From: Hermatobates lingyangjiaoensis
Taxonomy: Eukaryota > Arthropoda > Insecta > Hemiptera > Hermatobatidae
NCBI GenBank assembly: GCA_026182355.1
Contig: JAPFBL010001617.1
Location: 8,681,001-8,745,000 of the forward strand
Reading direction: 5' to 3'
Length of the DNA: 64,000 nt
Part shown: positions 22,581 through 34,087 of the stretch, in pieces
Numbering within the stretch: position 1 is the first letter of the stretch
Layout: each line of letters opens with the position of its first letter
The notes under the pieces: generated by a model
What the model was told of the DNA's origin: nothing
The model's database searches: none
What the model saw: only the letters and a program-made list of their open reading frames with translations
Translations under genes and position numbers: made by a program

Positions 22581-25500
22581 TTTGTTTGATTTTGTTTTGC
22601 TCTTGTGTTCTTCGGCATTTAGGGGATAGATAAAAGAAATTCATTAAATTGAACTGTCTATACAAGTACAAAATTCTAAAACTAAACTGTTTCTCTAATT
22701 TATTCACTAATTTTACAAATTCACCAAAGAAAATTCCATATTCACTTTTCAAAGTAAAAAATCTACGTTTAACATAACTTTGTAGAAAAAATATAACATA
22801 CATACTGATCACACCATATCTATAACATCCTTATATTACAAACTTATAACTATACATCTCATATATATTTAAAATTACTTTGCATTATTAAACCAAATAC
22901 GAATGACATAGAAATATCGATGTCCCTCTTCAGGGAATACATGTAATCATGTGTAGTACACTGATGTTTATACATCTTTTGGTGATTCAGATTTCTTAAA
23001 ATTTATCCTCTGATTCAGTTTTGATTTAAATTAAATAGTTAATGTTGCTCATCATAAACGATTTATTAGTTCATGAGAAGCTCGTAAGTTTTTCTTCTTA
23101 TTTTTAAGTCTCTATAGATGAATTTAATATAATACACTGACTAAATACTATCTAAGAATAATCAAATCTTTTATTCCTATAGTATTTCTTCAAATTTTGA
23201 ACAAATAGTTTGGAATAAATAAACATAAAATTAACGTTTATTAAATAAGTCTGATTTAAGAAAGGGTTTTTCCCTTCTTTTTAATATTTTCCCTAAACAT
23301 CATTTTTTCAACCTGGCGTCCTCCTCCTAGCTACAACCAACCAGCAGGAAATTATACATTTCTGTTAATCAAAAAATGTCTGTTAACTAATTTGACAAGT
23401 TGTTAAATTCTTTGTACTTTTAATTCACGTAAAACATACTGAATCTGCTGTGAAATATAATATTCCATTGAAGAGTAGTATTTCCAACATCTTTAAAAAG
23501 GTATTACTTTTTATGTTCTTCTATTCTTGTTCAATAGATTGATAAATAAACTAATTAATTGAGAAATAAAATAATATTATCGTTTCAGCCACAGGAGAAA
23601 AAATAAAGTAAGAGGTATATGCTTAAATACATGTATTTAATGCAATTTAAAACAGTGTAATTTGTTTTTCAAATGTAATTTTAAAAAAATGTCTGGCCCT
23701 TGTTAAATTATTGTTATATTTCCAATTTTTTGCTTAACAAGTTTTATGCAATTCTGACAATTGTTTGAATAAAATGTTATGCTCTCTTGAGTGTGAGTTA
23801 ACCAAATAATGATTCAGTCACCACTGCTACTGAATATTTTTCGTATATTAGGAATCTAGAGAAAGCTTTTCTGCAGTAAAAATTGAGTTTTCTAAACTAT
23901 AACTCTAGTTGCAGGGACATTTTATGTTGTAGGGTTATGAGCAAAGACGATGAAATGGAAATAGTAAAGAGCTTAGAGCGAGGGCGTGGCAGTAGAACAG
24001 CGTAACGTGACGACAGGCTGTCCTTGAGTCACGACTGAATCTAGTTAAGTATACTCAACACTGTGTTATGCCAACCACTAAGAAACACCATGGACAAATC
24101 CTTGTGCCTATGTAGCAGGACGTGTCTCTATTCTTCAAGTTTCTACATAGAATATGTCACCCATAAAACTTACAAGCCATACCCTGCAGATCACTTTCAC
24201 GAAACAGTGTACCGCAGAACAAAGCTTGCCGATATCGGCTTAAAAATATCCACTGAGTGACTGAAACTTACAGGAATTCATTTTGATTTACTTAGTCCAC
24301 ACCTTGTGCTCTTCTTGAACTCATTGCTGTAACCTTGTATTAAATCCTGATATTAATAAATGATTAATTATTAACAAACTCACCAGTTATCTGATAATAA
24401 TTTTTTACCAGCCTCAGTTCTAGTATAACGAATTCCCAGAACAACCATTCACTCTAAATACAAATGTGATGCAATTACGTAATAACCAATATATTCTTCT
24501 AGTTCTTTTTTATTGTTGACGCATTAAAGGTACTTACATCTTATTTAAGAATGTTTCATTTTTTTGAGATTGATGAATAGTTGATCATTATCAGATAATA
24601 TTTAGTCAGTGAATTATATTTAATTAATTTACACTCACTTTAGAATAATAAAAAAAGAAATTATCGAATATCTCGTCCAATAAATCGTTTAATAATAAAT
24701 TACAGAAACCATTTATTTTAAATCTAAGTCAGAACTTAATCAAAGAATACACCTCTAAGAATACTGAATCATAAGGAAATATGATGGTGATGCCCATTCG
24801 ATGATTATTTGACATGAATCACAATAGATGAGTGTGTAGTAGTTATTGGGATTAACCAGTTAGGTGTGTAATAACTCGTCTTGCCACAATCCTTTTGAGT
24901 AATTATAACTAGTTGTAAGGCGGAAAAAATTCTGAAAGAAGATTCACAGTTGAGTAAACTTAACAAGGTTTCATTGTTGACATTGAGTGCTTGGCATTGT
25001 GTTATACCAAACAAATTACATTAATTATACCTTTAAATGTTGATTACATGTTTAAAAATCTTTACTACACTTCCTTCAAGAAGTTATATTTAAATTATGC
25101 TGCTATTCCCACATTACTCTCTAGCATATTTTGCTCTTGTTTCTTCTTTCCAAATGAAATACGTGATAGAAATAGTCATTTTATACTAAACAAAGTACCA
25201 AAGAATAATTTGTATAACTCTTCATATTTGATGAAGTTCTGTTTTGGAAATCTTTATTGGAAGCCTGTATTGGATTTTTTCCCGTATCTTCGGTAATAGC
25301 AAGCAGCGGTAACCCTTCTAAAAATGCTCATCTTTTGTGTAATTATATCATCACCATCTTCACAAAATACATTTCTTTCTAGAAGACTTGAAATATGTTA
25401 TCCAAGTTTAAAATAAAATTATTTTGATCTATTTAAATAATTAATGATCTATTGTAAATGATCTCAATCAAACAATATATTGAAATTTAATTTTGTCATT

Positions 25501-25660
25501 ATAGTGTTTATATAGTAAAAGAAGTTGAAGTATAAATATCTGAAAAACATAAACGAATTTTCTTTAAATAGTGTTTAAACTAACCGAGAATATGCTGACT
25601 GATTTATATCTTACCAGCGGAAGCTTTTCTTGGGTTCTCCTGCATATGTAACCAAAAAAA
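22581..25660. other. AT-rich DNA without a supported gene
   Basis: No recognised domains. Minus frames 22555-22812 and 24805-25014 and plus frames 24063-24260 and 24991-25296 are 60-100 codons and motif-free. The 24805-25014 frame has reasonably protein-like composition. Around 23970-24010 the words 'gcgtggcag' and 'gcgtaacgtgacg' recur in reverse near 59540-59590, hinting at an undefined short repeat family. Confidence 0.35.
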
Positions 25661-26371
25661 TCTGGAGTGGCCCACACTCAACCTTACTATAAGGAAACAT
25701 AATATAAAACTTCTTGGGCATATAATATATCTTATCCCATTTAGATATAATATAAATATCTAAATGGAAGATGTTTATTAGACCTTCATTCCTGGAGGTA
25801 TTCAGATAGTGTTTGATCCACATATCAATATATACGCCTAATTTTCTATACCCCATCACTGATGCATATAATATCATCAGTATAACTACAACAGTAATAA
25901 CATTTTTGTAAAGTGAAAGTGTAGATTTCGTGTTGCGAAATAATCTCTTACAGAAGAACACTGCTTTTGTTCCAACAGCCAGTGGATCTCCTACATGGTT
26001 TATCTGACCTCCTTCTACATTGAATATTCAAGACAAATTTCCTATTTAAAGCTTGAAAATATTCCCATTTTCTCTGAAAAATGTCGCAAACAGGTTAGAA
26101 AAAATGTCATTATATGATAATTTTTAATTTAAGATGTAGGATAATTTATATATTATTTTTCAAAAAATAATATTTAGTACATGTATATTGAAAAAAAGTG
26201 TAATTAACCAGTTTGCATACTCAAATAAAAATGCTAATCCGGCTTTACTATATTGTCAACTACTGAATACTTCTTTCTTGAGGAATGAGTTCCTTTCTAA
26301 CAATTCAACATTTCTAAAGAAACTATGATTCATAAACACAAAAAAATGTACATCTGATATTAAGTTTTGTT
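25661..26371 (+). repeat. R1 fragment, left part, plus
   Basis: It starts TCTGGAGTGGCCCACACTCA and CCTTACTATAAGGAAAC, and runs through the left third, a deletion, and on to 'gatattaagttttgtt'. The 116-codon minus frame at 25611-25961 is non-coding repeat DNA. Confidence 0.85.
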
Positions 26372-27102
26372 AAACCAGTATAGTTTGTATAGCTCTCATA
26401 ATCTTCCAAAATTGAATTATAAGTCAACATTTTTAAAAATGATTCTAGTAAAACACTGCGCTCACAAAGCCATCACTGAGTCTCTTCAGGAAATTACACG
26501 GCACTCACAACGCCATCCCCCCAGCTCTTCAAGTCACTGCAACAACTACCAATCAGTAGTTACCAACTACCATTCAGTGTTAACAATCACCAGTCAATGT
26601 TACCAACTACTAATAAATTATTATATTCAAATCATTCATCCTCAAAATGGATTGAATATGAAACATTAAAACTTTGAATTTGGACATACTCAATACATTC
26701 TATCTTTGATCGGTCGGTGGACGCTTTACGTCACTACTGCTACGTTTCTTCTTCTTTTTCTACTTCTTTTTTCCTGTAGATGGCAAAAAAGCTGAAAAGA
26801 ACATGATATTATTACTGAAGTTTAAATTTTATAAACGTTTACATTTTTTTTAAGGTTCAAAATCAATAATAGGCACCTACGAGACACCAAACGTCTATTA
26901 TTTACTGATGAATGTAATTATTTCATTAGATTATATACTCATAAAACCAAGTATCTAAATTTCAATAAAAATCAAGAATCCTACATCGTTTATCAGATAG
27001 CAAACTTTCCGCTTCTGAGAACACACACTTCTCCCATTCATACCACAACACCAAAACTTATTTCATAATAACATATTCATATTCCAAAATTTAATAATGA
27101 AT
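26372..27102. other. Unassigned, with a short degenerate tandem repeat
   Basis: At 26536-26612 a unit of about 24 bases (ACCAACTACCATTCAGTGTT type) is repeated about three times, which explains the Asn/Tyr/Ser-rich plus frame 26367-26669. A GC-richer patch at 26690-26760 contains 'ctacgtttcttct', also present near 59580. Confidence 0.45.
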
Positions 27103-27317
27103 CTAAACCTGATATTAAATTTAATTGAATTGTGCAAAATATAGATTGATTAGAGCATTTTGTTAGACAAATCCATCATACCATGGAAAGAATCAGAAAT
27201 GTATGCTCATTGGCATTAATTTTTTACATGTAAGAATATTATTCTTCTTATGTCTCACGTAAGTCTTAAAATCATTTCAAATGTTTTCATTGTACCTGTA
27301 ATTAATTATATTTCAGA
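27103..27317 (+). repeat. R1 middle fragment (left arm of the inverted repeat)
   Basis: R1 sequence from 'gatattaaatt' to 'aattatatttcag', cut off where the Helitron-1 3' end (reverse) begins at 27318. Positions 27132-27294 form the left arm of the large inverted repeat. Confidence 0.8.
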
Positions 27318-27618
27318 CTAGACTACCCGTGACCCTTAGGGTCATCCAACATCTTCCTTTTTAAAGCATTGATGTTCACGTAAGTGCAGATAAACAGTAA
27401 GTTAATTCATTTCTAATAAAGAGGATAATGAACACATTTTTAAGACAGTTCTTATTACAATGAAAACATTTGAAATGATTTTAAGACTTACGTGAGACAT
27501 AAGAAGAATAATATTCTTACATGTAAAAAATTAATGCCAATGATCATACATTTCTGATTCTTTCCATGGTATGATGGATTTGTCTAACAAAATGCTCTAA
27601 TCAATCTATATTTTGCAC
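27132..27618. repeat. 163-bp near-perfect inverted repeat
   Basis: Arms 27132-27294 and 27456-27618 are equal in length and differ at one position by my reading (GCTCATTGG against the complement GATCATTGG). Both arms are R1 sequence. The 161-base spacer holds the 3' tail of a reverse-oriented Helitron, and the right arm interrupts that Helitron. The near-identity implies that the second arm was copied recently from the first. Confidence 0.92.
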
Positions 27619-28378
27619 AATTTACAACATTTTTCGTAAAATTTGAATTTTCCAAAAAAACTGTACCTAATGTTTTCTTTTTGTCTGACCCTACTGAGAG
27701 CAATATGTAATTGGCCATGTTGAAATACTTGTTTATCTAATAAACTAAAAATTTCTGCAGAGTCTCTCCTTGAGACTTATGAAAAATTATAGCAAATACT
27801 AAATGAATTAGAAATTGAGTCATTGAAAAAGGAATGTTAACCTCTTCAGATAAAACAATTTTCAATCCTGAAAAAAATATTCCTCATTGAAACCGTGATG
27901 CGATAATTTTCCAAACAATGGCTTTATCATAAAGCTCCTTAGTAGTTAGTCTTGTTTCATTACATAAGCGCGGTGGATCAGTATTTCTCATAAACTTGAT
28001 AGGCGTCCTTTTTTGAGTTCTACCATATGTTGAGGTAATCCAGACTACCCTAGTGAGTTAAGAAATTCTTGAAGGTAATGTGTGACTTCTGTTTCTACAC
28101 AAACCGAGTTATATGTCAGATATTGTTTAATCTCTCCTGGAAAATTTTCAGTGCACTTATGATTATTTTTTCTGACGGTCTCGTTAAATGGAAATAACAT
28201 AAAATTTTCTGTGAACAATATTTGTGGTGGGTGAATGAAGGGTAAATGTATTCAATACACCGGACAACATTATCTGCACGGATAATCATGTCTTCGTGCA
28301 GTGTAATCCCATTATTTTCATTTTTTCCAACTGTGTCTTCACCAGTATTTATCAGACACCTAGAGTATTTCTAGATGA
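27318..28378 (-). mobile_element. Decayed Helitron, family 1, copy c (interrupted by the R1 arm)
   Basis: Reading the minus strand, the element ends ACGGGTAGTCTAG at 27318 and is followed by T. The hairpin TGACCCTAAGGGTCA lies just inside the end, a textbook Helitron 3' terminus. The tail runs to about 27455, is interrupted by the inverted-repeat arm (27456-27618), and resumes at about 27619. There the complement of 'tctgaccctactgagagcaa' corresponds to the terminal helicase motif (A-L-S-R-V). Helicase remnants extend to about 28378. No frame is open for long. Confidence 0.8.
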
Positions 28379-29198
28379 CCCCATGACCCCTTGAGGCACT
28401 CAGTGTTAAGAAATTATAGCAACAGTTAATAACATAAATTCACTGAACGTGATTAACAGGAATAACTGTTATTGCTGTTTCTTGTAATTAAGTTATGAAA
28501 ACAAAGATTCTTATGTGGCCCAAGCATTTCATATAGTATTCTTAACATGATTCAAGGTATAAACACAGAAAGTATATTTAATAAAACAAAAAATCATGTA
28601 AAAGAGAAATATGTCATTTGTTTTATGAAATAAATAAATAAAACATCAATTCAAATTATATACACACTCAAGCATATTTAAAACAAACAAAACCTGTAAA
28701 TTGGAATATTGAATTTATTTTACCCAACATAAAATGTATATACATTTTCATAATTGCATACATCTGGTTACGAAGACTCCAACTAGGTATTTTAAATAAA
28801 AATGTTGGCTTTCAAACTTTGATCTGAACCTGAAAAACTTACCGACTCCTGATAAATATTTTTTTTTATAAATATGTATAACAAGGATTAATAGTAAATG
28901 CGTGGAATAAAAAAAACATCGTCTAAACAACGATAAGATTTATTTGTTGAGAGAATTTATTTTTGATTCTTCTTTTCTTTTTAATGTCGTTATTGGTAGA
29001 GTAATATATTACTGACTGTTTTCTTTAATATTTATGTAAATAATTTGGCATAAACTGGAGTTAACAGGTTACATAAATGGAATTATTTATTCCATTATGT
29101 TATTCCAGCCTGTGTTACAAACAAGTAGCAAGTATAAAGATCAACAGAGTTTTATAAGTACTCAATACGTTTATTTATGTCAGGTTTTGGAAGTGTTT
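28379..29198. other. AT-rich DNA, no gene seen
   Basis: No motif or repeat relationship recognised. Confidence 0.4.
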
Positions 29199-29280
29199 GT
29201 AAGAAAGACCATATAGCCCAGAGCGTATCACACTAGACCTCCAGAGTAAAGGTCGCGGGTTCGATTCCCACAAAATTTAC
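29199..29280 (+). repeat. tRNA-like sequence (tRNA pseudogene or tRNA-derived SINE head)
   Basis: It contains a perfect RNA polymerase III B box, GGTTCGATTCC (29258-29268). About 45 bases upstream is an A-box-like 'tagcccagagcg'. The T arm pairs at four of five positions. The 5' and 3' acceptor strands do not pair, so it is not a functional tRNA. A SINE body could follow, but I see no clear 3' boundary. Confidence 0.5.
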
Positions 29281-29351
29281 GTATATTTCAATATTTATTT
29301 AGACAATGCACGATGGCGAGAAATCTACTACCAGAGTTCTGTAACAAGTAT

Positions 29352-30368
29352 ACTACATTAGATTGATTAGAACATTGTGTGACAAGTCAATCATACCATG
29401 AAAAGCATTAGAAATTACCTTTGATTGGCATTGATTTTTTACATGTGAAAATTATTGTCTTTTCCATATCATATTAAATTATTAAATTTTTAATAATTTT
29501 TCATTGAACCTCTAAATATCAATTTCATTTCAGAGAATTTACTCAAAAATATTCTAGGCCAATCTAAACAATGTAAATAAATGTAAACAAATACTAGTAT
29601 AGCAAGTAAACCATTAGTCGAGGATCAATATGCCGTTTGTATACCTTTATTTTTCATTACCTAATTGAAATTACATGACTTTTTCTATTAATTTTTTATT
29701 TTTTGTAATCAATTCTTTAGCAATATTTCATCAAATTTCATTTAGCCGTTTTGCATTAAAAAAAATTTTCTGAAAACAGAATATGTGCTCTAACGGCCCT
29801 TTAGTAAATGCAATTTTGAAAAAGATTATATCCACTTATCCTTCGTATAAAGTTCTATTTTTGGTATAGTTTCATTTTTATCCGTCAAACGGTATGGCTT
29901 GTATTGCTCTCACAAGCTTTCAGATTGAACTATAAGTCTACATTGTTATATTTTATAGAAAAAAAGTTTCCTATTGTTTTAAAAATTTGAAAATATTTTT
30001 TATTGCATATTTAGCCACAAAGATAATGCAAAAATACTCTTGAGTGAATAGTTTAGGAGAACAAAAATGTTATCTAAAAATAAGTACTTTGCAAACTAAG
30101 TGACTTCCTCATCATGAATAATTGCTGCCAAACAATAGAGATCATCTGCACTATAAGGGCCATTTTTTTGTAAAATATCAATTTGAACTATCAAAAGATT
30201 CTGGACCGTAGCGTGGCCACAAACTTGGAATAGATACTCACCCACACACAGACATCAACGAAAAACTTCATAAAACGGCTTCTGGGACCTGAAAAGATGT
30301 AATTCCGTCAAAATCTCGAGATTGATTTTATCACGATGACTATATTTTACTTATAGTAAAGTAAAAAA
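29352..30368 (+). repeat. R1 right half with intact right end, plus
   Basis: It runs from 'attagattgattagaaca' through 'ggtatggcttgta' and 'ctggaccgtagcgtgg' to the right terminus, TTTACTTATAGTAAAGTAAA. The C-rich block before the end ('cacccacacacagac') is shorter than in the copies at 34 and 43 kb. Confidence 0.85.
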
Positions 30369-30662
30369 GTGCATTAAAATTGTACAAATACTGTTACCAA
30401 GATTTACTTTCTCCTATCTAGATAAATTTATTACGATTACATTGAACAGCATAAATAACAAAATAGTCCAACTTTAACATAAACAAATATAGATTTGACA
30501 AACAAGATATTACGAATTAATAATACGCAACGGACTGTTTATGACAAACCAAAATAAAAAATTAAAAAACAAAACGAAATAAATTGTTAATTTCCACTCA
30601 ACTATATAATAAACTTATACTTATATCTTTGTATACAATTTTAAAATTGATGACCATCTTAC

Positions 30663-30796
30663 CTTCTATATCTCCCTTCTGGTTCAACTGGTTCTGAAGC
30701 ACATGTATTTTCAAGAGCCGATTGATTAGATCCACTGGGTGTTGTAAGTTAGTTGTTTTCTAACAAACGAGCATAGTTGAAAAATAGATCACAAAC
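30663..30796 (-). pseudogene. Exon-like block C, unidentified
   Basis: On the minus strand this 134-base block lies between TTATCAACAG (acceptor) and AGAAG|GTAAG (good donor). In frame 0 it reads VCDLFFNYARLLENN, a TAA stop, then LTTPSGSNQSALENT. Composition is protein-like and unlike the surrounding A/T filler. I do not recognise the protein. The in-frame stop suggests a decayed exon or a different frame. It may belong with block B (31182-31264): joined at AAG|GT, B and C are both in phase 0. Confidence 0.35.
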
Positions 30797-30955
30797 CTGT
30801 TGATAACAGTTGATTATCTGAACTTTATATTTTAAAATACAAGAGATAAAAATAAGTAATTTTATGGAACTAAATTTCATTTAAAAATTAAGATAATAAT
30901 CAAGAATTAATTAAAATAATTTACATTTTAACGTAATAAATTACAAAACTTATGA

Positions 30956-32293
30956 AACCATTCACAACATTTAAAATTAAATGCACAGTAAGAAGAATAA
31001 AATTAAATAATTATTTATTATATTCACAGTTAATTTATTAAGTTTGATGATGCTTCTCAAATAAATAAATTGATAATTTAGCTGACTACCTAAGATATTT
31101 TATTGTTGTTTGATAACCAATTAGAAATCATGACTAATTTCTTTCAATGAATCTAATAACAATTAAAGAACAATGAACCACCTTACATCTTAAATTTCCT
31201 TCTTCAATTGACTGTTTCCGATCTTGTCCATCTTCCAGAGATTCTATTTTGTTTAGTTCATGTTCTAATGTTATAATATGAAAAACAATAATTATTACTT
31301 AGTTTAAATGTATTTAAACTAGACCATCCAAAACGGTTGAGTAAAAAATTAAAAGCAAAATAAATATATTTTATGAATAGTTAAAAACTAAATTTATCAA
31401 ATACTTAATAATGAAGATACGTTATCAAATAAGAATAATGTATACGGAGCCACAAAGGCACTAAGATAACTGAAAACTTTCAATTTTCTGGAATCCGGAA
31501 GATGGGCAACTTCCGAAACCGGTCTAATGGGGAAGCAAAATACAAGGTAAAGGTGATATAGTCTTACTTAAATTTTAACAACAACCCCTGTAGTATTAAA
31601 GAAAATAATATGTTTAATGATACGAACCATTCACAACATTTAAAATTAAATGCACAGTAAGAAGAATAAAATTAAATAATTATTTATTATATTCACAGTT
31701 AATTTATTAAGTTTGATGATGCTTCTCAAATAAATAAATTGATAATTTAGCTGACTACCTAAGATATTTTATTGTTGTTTGATAACCAATTAGAAATCAT
31801 GACTAATTTCTTTCAATGAATCTAATAACAATTAAAGAACAATGAACCACCTTACATCTTAAATTTCCTTCTTCAATTGACTGTTTCCGATCTTGTCCAT
31901 CTTCCAGAGATTCTATTTTGTTTAGTTCATGTTCTAATGTTATAATATGAAAAACAATAATTATTACTTAGTTTAAATGTATTTAAACTAGACCATCCAA
32001 AACGGTTGAGTAAAAAATTAAAAGCAAAATAAATATATTTTATGAATAGTTAAAAACTAAATTTATCAAATACTTAATAATGAAGATACGTTATCAAATA
32101 AGAATAATGTATACGGAGCCACAAAGGCACTAAGATAACTGAAAACTTTCAATTTTCTGGAATCCGGAAGATGGGCAACTTCCGAAACCGGTCTAATGGG
32201 GAAGCAAAATACAAGGTAAAGGTGATATAGTCTTACTTAAATTTTAACAACAACCCCTGTAGTATTAAAGAAAATAATATGTTTAATGATACG
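30956..32293. repeat. Perfect 669-bp tandem duplication
   Basis: Unit 1 (about 30956-31624) and unit 2 (about 31625-32293) match at every position I compared, at a constant offset of 669. The junction is 'gatacga' followed by 'accattcac' (unit 2 start) versus 'ttaata' (downstream flank). The unit includes exon-like block B and the phrase 'ggaagatgggcaacttccgaaaccggtc', so both are duplicated. Either a very recent duplication or an assembly artefact would give this. Confidence 0.95.
31182..31264 (-). pseudogene. Exon-like block B, copy 1 (second copy at 31851-31933)
   Basis: On the minus strand, after the acceptor-like TATAACATTAG, the block reads HELNKIESLEDGQDRKQSI and EEGNLRCK, then AAG|GTGGTT (or an alternative donor AT|GTAAGG). 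It is Glu/Lys/Gln-rich and coiled-coil-like. An identical block lies in the second duplication unit. A further exon-like block A at 32396-32443 (SVTVEDCDSINNERLQ, acceptor ATGTAG, donor GTAACA) lies upstream, but its phase does not match B. The blocks may be exons of an unrecognised host gene or of its pseudogene. Confidence 0.35.
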
Positions 32294-32395
32294 ATTAATA
32301 AATATGAAAAAATGTAAGATGCTATATCTTTTCTGATTTTATTATCAGCTATTTAAATTGATAAATCATAGGGTTCGAATAATTGCTGATGTTAC

Positions 32396-32443
32396 CTGCA
32401 ACCTTTCATTATTGATTGAATCACAGTCTTCAACAGTAACAGA
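32396..32443 (-). other. Exon-like block A, unidentified
   Basis: A 48-base open block between AACATCAATGTAG and CAG|GTAACA on the minus strand reads SVTVEDCDSINNERLQ. It is short and could be chance. It is listed because it lies on the same strand just upstream of blocks B and C. Confidence 0.25.
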
Positions 32444-32729
32444 CTACATTGATGTTCACGATTTGTTCTAAACAAAGATTCAAATTATAGTTGAATTTGC
32501 ACTAAAATGTGTGTGCAAATTCAAACAATGGTCAAAAGTTCATCCCTCATTAAGTAGATTATATATGTACTCCAATTACAATACAACATAGCACTGTACA
32601 ATATAGCACTGAATTTATTCAGCTAATATTTAAACAGTCAATATTCAATCATATTAACTGTTGAAAGCATCTTCAAATACCTTTTATTTAACTTTAAAAA
32701 ATAAAATAATGAGTGGATTTTCTTACAAA

Positions 32730-33636
32730 TCTGGAGTAGCCTACACTCAACTTGACGATAATTAAACATAATATCAAAGTCGTCAAGAACCAACTGAGTT
32801 TTTGTTTCATTTTAACGTAACTATATATATATTTCAATCAATGCATATAATATCATTGGTTTTACCACAGTAGTAATAATACTTTTGTATAGTCAAAGTG
32901 AGAATTTCGTTTTAAGACCCCAAGTTCTGCGAAATAATCTCTTACATCAGAACATTGCTATTATTCCATTAGTCAGTGGATCTGTTACAATTGAAGTCGT
33001 CTATCATAATCTCCTTCTGAATTCAAGAATCAAGTCAAAGTGATTCCTTTAAGATTTCGTAATATTTATATTTTGCCAAAAATATCTGAAATTGGAAGAA
33101 AAATGTTAGATTCGACAAATTACCGAAGAAGTAGGATTCTAATGAGTATCTGATTTGTAATAAAAAAACGAAAGATTACATTTCTCATATTTCAATATCA
33201 CCCAAAAACAATGGAGTTCATACACACCACAATCTATATTTAAGGTTTCAACAACATGTAGTTTTATGACATTATTTTGTCAACTATTCATCATTCCCAA
33301 GAAAGCAACATATAACATATGATTGATGGTCTTCTTACATATCACATTAACTCATTCAAACATTTCTCTCTTTTTTTTATTAAACTCTAATTAACAAACC
33401 TATATCACTCGATTCACTTAAAGAAATTTGAAGTCAATGTAAACAAAACTGACAAGTACAGCAGGTGGTTCATTAGTCAATTTTTAGTTTCTTTTGCCTA
33501 TATTGTCCTCTGCAGTAATTGAAATCTCAAGAAGAAACTATTTTTTATAAATTACTGATTTCAGATTCTACTTTTAGATAAAATTTCATTTTTGCCTTTT
33601 TATTAATGTGAAAAAAAAACTTTTTGAAAAAAAGCT
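32730..33636 (+). repeat. R1 subfamily B copy
   Basis: It begins TCTGGAGTAGCCTACACTCA, then follows a variant ('aaagtcgtcaagaacc', 'gagtttttgtttcatttt') shared with 43737 and 51307 instead of the common R1 left third. It rejoins general R1 at 'atgcatataatatcattgg' and continues to 'gtcaatgtaaacaaaac' and beyond. Confidence 0.75.
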
Positions 33637-34087
33637 AACTTATCCTCACCAATAATAATACACTAAGCAATAATAATAGCTTATATGACAAATATTTAAT
33701 AAAATTGGTTTTTATTATAAATCTTATGTCATTCTTTAAGATTAATTTATAACATATTTCTTTATTTAATATAACAAAAAATAAAAGGAAATAAACAAAG
33801 AAGGAACAAAAATACGCCTTCATGCTAAATTTAAATACTTCTCAAATTTCGTTAAGGGAACTGGTCCACCTTTCAGTAAGAGCCTCTTACTCTTATTCCA
33901 AACAACTGTTTTTAAAAAAAATACTGCTATACCTGTTTTCCCAGTCTTGTATTGTTGAGTGTCTAATCTAAATTTTAGGTGAGTTACGATTCGCTAGCTT
34001 TAAACTATACAAAGGCATGTAATTCATAACATGAAGAGACAAAAGGTTTAATTTAATACAAAAAGATTCGTCACTAACAAAATTTTT
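33637..34087. other. No gene seen
   Basis: T/A-rich DNA. The hydrophobic minus frame 33635-33823 is a low-complexity by-product. Confidence 0.45.

Noticed and set aside
22555..22812. 85-codon minus-strand frame beside the R1 end
   Set aside because: Partly R1 sequence, otherwise Lys/Phe-rich from A/T-rich DNA, with no motif.
26367..26669. 100-codon plus-strand frame with Asn/Tyr/Ser repeats
   Set aside because: It begins in R1 and runs into a short tandem DNA repeat that produces the pattern.
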